NCBI RefSeq assembly: GCF_013369385.1
Contig: NZ_SZTO01000002.1
Location: 124,001-188,000 of the forward strand
Direction: 5' to 3'
Length of the DNA: 64,000 nucleotides
Origin: Vibrio sp. 05-20-BW147
GTDB lineage: Bacteria > Pseudomonadota > Gammaproteobacteria > Enterobacterales > Vibrionaceae
Of the stretch, positions 58,278 to 64,000 are shown piece after piece. The notes below the pieces were generated by a model. It worked only from the letters and a program-made list of their open reading frames with translations, ran no database searches and was not told where the DNA came from. The translations under genes were made by a program, and so were the position numbers. Each line of letters starts with the position of its first letter. Position 1 is the first letter of the stretch.

Positions 58278-59666
58278 ATGATGAACAAATTTAAGATGGC
58301 ACTGGTTACATCAATGGTGCTTTCGATGGTTGGCTGTCAATCGACTCCTGATGAAAAGGTGAGCGAAGCAACCACCAATGTTGTCGCAGAAAATACAGCC
58401 ACCCCATTTGCGGGAATCCAAACGTCTTACCAACAGTGGCAAGAAACACTAAAGCAAAGTGCTGAGTTGGCGATCTATGCGCCAGAAAATTTCAAGGACA
58501 TGAACTCTGCGTGGAAGGAACTGAGTGAAATTTACGCTAAGTTGGAAAAAGAGCCAGAACTTGCTGGTAAAAGTCATTCACTGTTTTCAGGTGAAACTTA
58601 TGCACAAGCGTATCAAGAGCAACTTAAGCTCGTTGAGCAAAACCATGCTGCCTTGCAGAGCCTGAAGTTGAAAGCAGATGTGATTCTGGCTGACTCGATT
58701 GCTCAGATGGACTATCTAAAAGAGATTAATGCGGCGGACCACTACGCCTCCGATTACAACAAGGTGCTACAACAATACAAGAAACTGTTCGCCTATGTTG
58801 TGGTTGATGAACTTGATGAAGCGCAAGAAAAACAAGTGGCGTTTTTGAACACGGCGAAACAGCTAGAAGTGAAGGTCATCCATAAAACGCTGATTCTTCC
58901 ACTGAAGCAAGAACTGACCACGCTAAAGAAAGAAGACTTTAACGAAGTGGCGCCAGTGAGTTTTGCAACGGCAGAAAATGTAGTCAATATCGCCGCCAAT
59001 ATTGCTCAAACGAATCCTCGTGACAAAGCCGCGATTGAGCTGGCTGTTGCAAATGCGAAGTTCGAAATCGAACACGTTAAGCAAGTCACGCATCAGGTGA
59101 AGTTGTTGGCTTCTGTTGAAGATGATGCTTTTGAAAACTCAGTTTTAGAAATTGAAAATAAGCTGCTCGCCATCTCTAAAGCAGTTGATGGTTCTGATTA
59201 CCGTGATGTGATGTTGAGAGAACAAAGCGAGAAGATTCTTGACAGCGTGAAACGCATGCACGAAGCAAACAAAACTACCGATTTGTCTCAGCAGGTGACG
59301 GAGCTTAATAGCAAAGTGAAAGTGCTTGAAACCAAGTCGGCGGAGCAGAAAGCAGCATTGGAAAAAGCCAATCAACGTGAGTTGGCGTTAAATGCCCACA
59401 TTGAACGTGAAGCTGCGCATATCAAGAGCTTGGAAGAGTTGGTCGCGAATCTGAAACTTCAGTTAGCGGCAAAAGATCAGCCTGCGTCTACTGTGGAACA
59501 GGCAGAGCCAGTGCAAGAGGGGACAGCATTAGAAGAGCAAGCTCCTCAAGTAGAAGAGGCAGCCCCTAAAGCCGAAGCGATTGAAACTGAAGAAGCAGCA
59601 AGCGCCGTTGAGGCGAGTAGCGAAACCGCAGCGCCAGAAACGCAGCCAGAGAATGCAGCAGAATAA
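58278..59666 (+). CDS. Lipoprotein with coiled-coil and acidic Ala-Glu tail, unknown
   Basis: 462 residues. AAGGAAAC sits just before the ATG pair. Lipoprotein signal: the hydrophobic stretch to LSMVGC with lipidated Cys20, then QSTPDEKVSE, so an outer-membrane fate is likely (no Asp at +2). The middle (about 45-320) is helical with repeated Lys/Glu/Gln patterns. Residues about 335-400 form a coiled coil (QVTELNSKVKVLETKSAEQK), and the last about 60 residues are Glu/Ala-rich repeats. No enzyme motif. It resembles peptidoglycan- or envelope-spanning helical lipoproteins; function unknown. Confidence 0.88.
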   Translation: MMNKFKMALVTSMVLSMVGCQSTPDEKVSEATTNVVAENTATPFAGIQTSYQQWQETLKQSAELAIYAPENFKDMNSAWKELSEIYAKLEKEPELAGKSHSLFSGETYAQAYQEQLKLVEQNHAALQSLKLKADVILADSIAQMDYLKEINAADHYASDYNKVLQQYKKLFAYVVVDELDEAQEKQVAFLNTAKQLEVKVIHKTLILPLKQELTTLKKEDFNEVAPVSFATAENVVNIAANIAQTNPRDKAAIELAVANAKFEIEHVKQVTHQVKLLASVEDDAFENSVLEIENKLLAISKAVDGSDYRDVMLREQSEKILDSVKRMHEANKTTDLSQQVTELNSKVKVLETKSAEQKAALEKANQRELALNAHIEREAAHIKSLEELVANLKLQLAAKDQPASTVEQAEPVQEGTALEEQAPQVEEAAPKAEAIETEEAASAVEASSETAAPETQPENAAE

Positions 59667-59693
59667 CCTCAGAGCTTCGCTAACACTAATCCC

Positions 59694-59724
59694 AAAAATG
59701 CCTCAACCATATGAGGCATTTTTG
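59694..59724 (+). terminator. Intrinsic terminator of the lipoprotein gene
   Basis: AAAAATGCCTCA and TGAGGCATTTTT pair across 59695-59723, with T's after. Confidence 0.87.
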
Positions 59725-59953
59725 TTTCTATGGTTTGCTAAAATACGTTTGGATATAAGGTGTTGGCGAGCCATTCTTAATGCCAGCACAGAAACTGAAA
59801 GCAGAAAATGCGAATAGGTTGTCGCAATCTGGTTTTTTACATCAACTCACTAAAACAACATTTTTTGTAAACATAAAAAATACCCCTTGAAAAACTCTGG
59901 AAAAGGAGAGATTATCCGCGCCACTCGAAATTGTTTCCAAATGTTACTTTGCA

Positions 59954-60796
59954 ATGAACTTCAATCAATTTGACTCGCTACTACCACCACAGGCCGCGGA
60001 AAGAGCGGCAGAGATCGGTGAAGGGAAAGCGACCAAGGATCCGGTTAAATCATTTTTACTTGCTATTTCGGCAGGTATTCACATTGGTATCGCCTTTGTT
60101 TTCTATACCACAGTGACCACTGGCGCAGTGGATCTTCCTTGGGGCATTACGCGCTTAATTGGTGGCTTGGCATTTAGCTTAGGCTTAATCCTTGTTGTTG
60201 TGACTGGTGGTGAACTGTTTACGAGTTCAGTGCTGACCTTAGTTGCACGTGCCAGCGGTAAAATCTCTTGGCGTGTTCTGATCAAAAACTGGTTTGTGGT
60301 TTATGTCGGTAACTTGGTTGGCGCCATTTTGCTGGTGGTTTGCATGTTGATCACTAAGCAGTACATGTTTGACCATGGACAGGTTGGCCTAAACGCGATG
60401 GCGATTTCACAGCATAAGATGCACCACAGCTTTTTCTCTGCTGTAGCTTTAGGCATCATGTGTAATGTGCTGGTTTGTATCGCTGTGTGGATGACGTTTA
60501 GCGGTCGTACACTAACGGATAAAATTGCCGTGATGATTCTTCCTGTTGCGATGTTTGTCTCGGCAGGTTTTGAGCACTGTATTGCCAATATGTTCCAAGT
60601 GCCGATGGCGATTGGTATCAAAAATTTTGCCCCTGCTGAATTTTGGCAAATGACGGGTGCCAACATTGCCGATTACGCCGACCTGAACATGATGGACTTT
60701 CTGCTGAATAACCTATTGCCCGTTACGCTTGGCAATATCATCGGTGGTGGTGTGTTTGTTGGCATGTGGTATTGGTTAATCTACCTGCGCGATTAA
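59954..60796 (+). CDS. focA: Formate channel FocA
   Basis: 280 residues, FNT family pentameric formate/nitrite channel with six TM segments. Signatures are ISAGIHIGIAFVFYTTVTTG (TM1), GGLAFSLGLILVVVTGGELF, MCNVLVCIAVWMTFSGRT and AGFEHCIANMFQVPM with the gating His209-region. It moves formate across the inner membrane during mixed-acid fermentation. No ribosome site is clear before the ATG, and the conserved start MNFNQFDSLLPPQAAERAAE supports it. pflB is not in the window. Confidence 0.95.
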   Translation: MNFNQFDSLLPPQAAERAAEIGEGKATKDPVKSFLLAISAGIHIGIAFVFYTTVTTGAVDLPWGITRLIGGLAFSLGLILVVVTGGELFTSSVLTLVARASGKISWRVLIKNWFVVYVGNLVGAILLVVCMLITKQYMFDHGQVGLNAMAISQHKMHHSFFSAVALGIMCNVLVCIAVWMTFSGRTLTDKIAVMILPVAMFVSAGFEHCIANMFQVPMAIGIKNFAPAEFWQMTGANIADYADLNMMDFLLNNLLPVTLGNIIGGGVFVGMWYWLIYLRD

Positions 60797-60833
60797 TCGC
60801 TGAGTGACACTATTCACCGCGATTCTTAGATAA

Positions 60834-60865
60834 CTAAAAAGCAGACGTTAAGTCTGCTTTTTTCG
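60834..60865. terminator. Bidirectional intrinsic terminator
   Basis: AAAAAGCAGAC (60836-60846) pairs with GTCTGCTTTTTT (60852-60863). T runs on both strands fit focA and the facing 43-residue ORF. Confidence 0.85.
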
Positions 60866-60869
60866 CTTT

Positions 60870-61001
60870 TCATACCATATAGAAATCACTTGAGCTTGAT
60901 GAGAACTCTGTTGGTTGCGGAGGCAACTCAAAGGGCATATCAATTAGCCACTCTCGACAATCTTGCTGCAGCTCATCGTGGTATTGCGGTGAATAGTCCA
61001 T
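60870..61001 (-). CDS. Small ORF, 43 residues, unknown
   Basis: It starts ATG 61001 (MDYSPQYHDELQQDCREWLI) and ends at TGA 60870-60872. GGAGAGGAAG precedes the start by 5 bases, an excellent ribosome site, and a terminator follows on this strand. The product is acidic, has one Cys and ends in a run of five serines (EFSSSSSDFYMV). No membrane segment. No family is recognised. The ribosome site and terminator make translation credible. Confidence 0.6.
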   Translation of the reverse strand: MDYSPQYHDELQQDCREWLIDMPFELPPQPTEFSSSSSDFYMV

Positions 61002-61214
61002 ATTCTTCCTCTCCGTCGGATGCCTAATAGGTAAGTTACGTCTCAATCATGACGGCCGTGTTACGAACTTCCTGCGTTTTTAAGACACCAACAGATCGGC
61101 ACCGAACGAGGTTATCCACATTTTCTGTGGATAACCTGTCGTAAAGTTCGTGGGTATCTTATTTCGGCTAAAAATGATTAGAAAAGAGGCGGTTAGAAAA
61201 AGAGAGTAAACTGC
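61002..61214. promoter_or_regulatory. Region with paired DnaA-box palindrome upstream of the small ORF
   Basis: AGGTTATCCACA (61109-61120) and TGTGGATAACCT (61126-61137) form a perfect 12-bp inverted repeat around TTTTC. Each arm contains the consensus DnaA box TTATCCACA, head to head. An outer pair ACGAACTT (61063-61070) and AAGTTCGT (61144-61151) surrounds it. No T run follows, so it is not a plain terminator. It lies between the small ORF and fetB. DnaA binding is inference. Confidence 0.5.
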
Positions 61215-62009
61215 TCATTTTGTATCCTGAGTGTTTATTTTCACTCGCCCATTTCTATCTAAACAGCGATGTAGCACCAGCTCTAAAGTGATGACAACAG
61301 AAAGGGCGAGGGTGACAAAAATCGCGATCATAATGATCAGTTGATATTTAATCGCCACCATCGGACTTGCGCCCCCCAAGATTTGTCCTGTCATCATGCC
61401 AGGTAATGTGACCAGCCCTGTCGCCGCCATTGAGGCAAGAATAGGAGCAAAAGATTTTTGCATCGTTTGCCTAACAAACAGAAGTGACGCATAACGTGGC
61501 GATGCACCGAGGGCGATCGCAGCTTCGTATTCATTGCTTCGATTGCGATAGCAATCAAACAGATTTTGCAAAGCGACAATATTGCCACTTAAGCTGTTGC
61601 CCAGCAGCATACCAGCCAAAGGAATCATATATTGCGTGTGATACCAAGGTGTTGGCACGATGATGCCAACAAGCAACACTGAGAGTATTGGCAACATACC
61701 TCCAGCGAGCCCGAATAAGGTAGGAAAGAGTAGCTGACTTTGTGGCAAGTGGGCTTTGCTGACAATAGAAGAAGCGCCAACGGTGAGCATCACCAATAAC
61801 CAAATTACATTGATGCGCCAGTCATTTAGGGTAAACAGATACTCCAAATAGAAGCCCACTAAAATCAGTTGCAGTGCCATACGGCCAACACTCAGTAGGG
61901 CTTCTTTCGCGATCGCCAGCTGATAGAAGTGGCTAATGAATAGCGGGATAACAAGGAGGCTGGAAAACGCCAAGAGTGCCTCCCAAGTGAGATCAATAAC
62001 CGATTCCAT
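61215..62009 (-). CDS. fetB: FetB/YbbM family iron-export ABC permease (UPF0014)
   Basis: 264 residues from ATG 62009 (MESVIDLTWEALLAFSSLLV), with AAGAG 6 bases upstream. Longer frames to GTG 62099 are open but not like the family start. About seven TM segments; motifs GMLLGNSLSGNIVALQNLFD, YEAAIALGASPRYASLLFVR and PGMMTGQILGGASPMVAIKYQ define the family. It partners with ATPase FetA (YbbL) in E. coli to export iron under oxidative stress. No fetA is adjacent here, so the ATPase is elsewhere or the gene is an orphan. Confidence 0.88.
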   Translation of the reverse strand: MESVIDLTWEALLAFSSLLVIPLFISHFYQLAIAKEALLSVGRMALQLILVGFYLEYLFTLNDWRINVIWLLVMLTVGASSIVSKAHLPQSQLLFPTLFGLAGGMLPILSVLLVGIIVPTPWYHTQYMIPLAGMLLGNSLSGNIVALQNLFDCYRNRSNEYEAAIALGASPRYASLLFVRQTMQKSFAPILASMAATGLVTLPGMMTGQILGGASPMVAIKYQLIIMIAIFVTLALSVVITLELVLHRCLDRNGRVKINTQDTK

Positions 62010-62373
62010 ACCCATCTCTTTCCATTGGTCATATCGGGATTGAAACGAATCTGAGGTGATATGGGAAGGCGTCTGATTCGATTTCTTGTCAGAAGTCACA
62101 CTGCGTAAATCACGAATGGTGAGTCGCAGCGTATGTATTTCTTGAGTTGCTTGTTTGCTTAAATGTTGAACGGTTTTTGCATTAAGAGGGCCACTTTAGA
62201 CTGCTATTTTGCTCCTTTGGCATTCACATTGTGGTAACAATAAAATCACATAATCATCATGCGGATTGTTTTATTTTTGAGAGAATAAGAATCAGTCCAG
62301 CTAAAAAATATCACTTTGCTAGCATTTGTGTTATGTGGTTGTTTTGTTTTTAACAATAATGCAAAGGACTTAT

Positions 62374-62403
62374 TTCTTCACATCTATTCACAAATTTACA
62401 CAT
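62374..62403 (+). promoter_or_regulatory. Candidate TorR boxes (three tandem decamers)
   Basis: TTCTTCACAT, CTATTCACAA and ATTTACACAT sit in exact 10-base phase. They match the E. coli tor-box consensus CTGTTCATAT at 7, 7 and 6 positions. They precede torE by about 185 bases. Binding by TorR is inference from phase and similarity. Confidence 0.45.
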
Positions 62404-62482
62404 GAAATATCAATCCGACACATCTCTGGATGAGCTCAAAAAAGTGTTGAATAACAAGGGTAGGGCGTCGGGAATTGATTGA

Positions 62483-62501
62483 ACCATACATTGTGTATGG
62501 T
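62483..62501. promoter_or_regulatory. Perfect inverted repeat ACCATACA-TTG-TGTATGGT before torE
   Basis: An 8-base perfect inverted repeat with a 3-base centre, 87 bases upstream of torE. Its symmetry fits a dimeric regulator's operator. No known consensus is matched. Confidence 0.45.
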
Positions 62502-62587
62502 CTAACATTTTGCATTAGATAGTGTTAAAAGTTTCATCCTGTTGGGGTGAGGCAACTGAAATTACTAAATACAAAATAGGCAAATGT

Positions 62588-62767
62588 ATGAGTGATGTTA
62601 ACAAAATTGAGAGTACTGAAAAGCGCTCATTGGAGTGGAAATCTTTCCTCTTCATTACCGTCGTCCTCTTTCCAATCTTGAGTGTGGCGTTCGTTGGTGG
62701 ATATGGCTTCATCGTTTGGATGTTGCAGGTTTTCTTCTTCGGACCTCCAGGTGCTCACGGCATGTAA
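62588..62767 (+). CDS. torE: TorE/NapE-family small membrane protein
   Basis: 59 residues from ATG 62588, with an AGG ribosome site about 9 bases upstream. A basic N-terminal part (ESTEKRSLEWKSF) precedes one TM (about 20-50, LFITVVLFPILSVAFVGGYG). It ends YGFIVWMLQVFFFGPPGAHG, the NapE/TorE signature. It lies 50 bases before torC in the same direction, the usual torECA order in Shewanella and vibrios. Its molecular role is not settled; it is an accessory of the TMAO respiratory system. Confidence 0.88.
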   Translation: MSDVNKIESTEKRSLEWKSFLFITVVLFPILSVAFVGGYGFIVWMLQVFFFGPPGAHGM

Positions 62768-62817
62768 GCCTGTGAACTTACCTCCACACTTTTGAAAAGA
62801 TTTTAAGAGAGCAGACA

Positions 62818-64000
62818 ATGAAATCATTGATCATTAAATTGTGGCGTACTGTAACGCGCCCAGCAGTTCATATCAGCCTTGGTGTGCTGACCGTGGGCGG
62901 CTTCATTGCCGGTGTGATTTTCTGGGGTGGTTTTAATACCGCGCTCGAAGCAACCAACACCGAAGAGTTTTGTGTTAGTTGTCACACCATGCGTGACAAC
63001 GTGTACCAAGAATTGCAAGAGACGGTGCACTGGAAAAACCACTCAGGTGTTCGCGCGACCTGTCCTGACTGCCACGTACCCCACAACTGGACGGACAAAA
63101 TTGCACGTAAAATGCAGGCGTCTAAAGAAGTTTTTGCGCAAGTATTTGGCAACTACGATGAACCGGGCGTTTTCGAAGCTCGCCGTATCGAGCTAGCAAA
63201 ACACGAATGGGATCGCTTCTCAGCCAACAAATCCCTTGAATGTAAAAACTGTCATAACTACGACTCGATGGATTTCGAGCAAATGTCTCCAACAGCTCGC
63301 ATCCAAATGAAGCAAGCGGCAGAGAAAGATCAAAGCTGTGTTGACTGTCACAAAGGTATCGCACACAAACTACCAGCAGGTATGGATAGCATTGGCGGCA
63401 TCGTGGGTGACCTAGAGCAGATGGCATCCAATACCGATTACTCTGTGGGTAAAGAGCTCGTGAGTGTTCGTCACTTACCAATCTACTTTGATGCACAAGG
63501 TCAAACCGAAGCGGGTCTATTGAACCCTGCGTCTACCGTAAAAGTATTGGAAGACAAAGGCGATTATGTCGAAATCGAGATCGACGGCTGGCGTAAAGCA
63601 AAAGGCTTTGGTCGTGTAATCCAAGAAGATTTCGGCAAGAACATCGCAGTGGCTTCGCTACTAAAAGAAGCGTCTATGGATGACAAGATTGTCACCACTG
63701 GTGAAGAGAAAGTGGATGAGCTGACTGGTCTTCCATGGGAAAAAGTGGCCGCGAAAGTGTGGATCAAGAAAGAGTCAATGCTGAACGACATCAACCCAGT
63801 GTGGGAAAAATCTCGTGAAGCATACAAAACAAACTGTTCAGTGTGTCACACGCAACCAGCAGAAGCGCACTTCGATGCCAATACTTGGCCAGGTATGTTT
63901 GACGGCATGCTAGCGTTCGTGAACCTTGATACGGATAGCGAAGCACTGATCTTGAAATATCTACAGAAGCACTCTTCAGATTATGCTGAAGGTCATCACT
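62818..64000 (+). CDS. torC: TorC pentahaem c-type cytochrome (3' end outside window)
   Basis: 394 residues are visible and the frame is open at the window end, so only a few are missing. An N-terminal membrane anchor (about 15-38, AVHISLGVLTVGGFIAGVIF) precedes the NapC/NirT domain with haem sites CVSCH, CPDCH, CKNCH and CVDCH. A C-terminal extension with a fifth site CSVCH (about 340) sets TorC apart from NapC. It passes electrons from menaquinol to the periplasmic TMAO reductase TorA, whose gene should follow. It lies 50 bases after torE. Confidence 0.95.
   Translation, partial: MKSLIIKLWRTVTRPAVHISLGVLTVGGFIAGVIFWGGFNTALEATNTEEFCVSCHTMRDNVYQELQETVHWKNHSGVRATCPDCHVPHNWTDKIARKMQASKEVFAQVFGNYDEPGVFEARRIELAKHEWDRFSANKSLECKNCHNYDSMDFEQMSPTARIQMKQAAEKDQSCVDCHKGIAHKLPAGMDSIGGIVGDLEQMASNTDYSVGKELVSVRHLPIYFDAQGQTEAGLLNPASTVKVLEDKGDYVEIEIDGWRKAKGFGRVIQEDFGKNIAVASLLKEASMDDKIVTTGEEKVDELTGLPWEKVAAKVWIKKESMLNDINPVWEKSREAYKTNCSVCHTQPAEAHFDANTWPGMFDGMLAFVNLDTDSEALILKYLQKHSSDYAEGHH

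Larger units (their letters stand above)
62010..62587. other. Intergenic region between fetB and torE
   Basis: It holds no convincing gene. The fetB frame stays open without a start codon to about 62195. The right side carries the putative TorR boxes and the ACCATACA palindrome listed separately. Confidence 0.45.

Noticed and set aside
62522-62587. Longer start for torE
   Set aside because: The added residues are not like NapE/TorE, and the Met at 62588 has the better ribosome site.

Overview
This window is chromosomal DNA of a gammaproteobacterium, almost certainly a Vibrio. The evidence is a pair of genes for an H-NOX protein and a hybrid kinase of the HqsK type, a GTG-started tyrR with ycjX-ycjF in front of it, a complete his operon with an attenuator, a torEC start, a TIGR02647 protein, and near family-typical protein lengths throughout. 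The species cannot be fixed from the sequence alone. No rRNA, tRNA, CRISPR array, insertion sequence or prophage was seen. The stretch looks like core chromosome, with gene content dominated by metabolism, transport and signalling.

Layout. 1-7.5 kb: end of a BCCT transporter, a dCache chemoreceptor with a complete amino-acid-binding motif, a DEDDh exonuclease paired with a CNB-CBS-nucleotidyltransferase protein, a small outer-membrane barrel, and aspC. 7.8-16.7 kb: a membrane HD-GYP protein, two tandem small paralogous proteins of unknown function, a MocR-type regulator, asnS with a hairpin leader, a chemoreceptor with a CXXCH haem motif, queD and a GNAT enzyme. 16.9-26.5 kb: sdaC-sdaA serine catabolism, a CoA-type Nudix enzyme, H-NOX/HqsK, pabB and class I fumarase. 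26.6-35.8 kb: ycjXF-tyrR-rimJ-like-HD-DUF2947, then a DASS carboxylate transporter coupled to a sensor kinase and a single-domain receiver. 36-41.4 kb: an AEC transporter, a DUF3391 HD-GYP protein, H-NS, and a lysine riboswitch in front of an NhaC-family carrier.

41.5-48.9 kb holds the his leader and hisGDCBHAFI. A perfect 16-copy heptamer array follows at 49031-49142. 49-57 kb carries ychJ, an EAL-HDOD protein, lpxH, ppiB, cysS, tdk, a YdcF-like protein, a YeeZ-like protein, and a LysR/PACE divergent pair. 57.7-64 kb carries a TIGR02647 protein, an unknown lipoprotein, focA, a 43-residue small ORF, fetB without a visible ATPase partner, and torE-torC running off the end.

Taken together the window couples amino-acid metabolism (aspC, sdaCA, tyrR, the his operon, riboswitch-controlled lysine uptake) with environmental sensing (two chemoreceptors, NO sensing, two HD-GYP proteins and one degenerate EAL protein) and anaerobic respiration (focA, torEC). 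I found no large undescribed system. The best leads are regulatory or small: the asnS leader hairpin, the paired DnaA boxes near 61.1 kb, the decamer repeats before torE, the 9.6-10.3 kb paralog pair, the heptamer array, and the transporter-kinase-receiver module at 32.6-35.8 kb.
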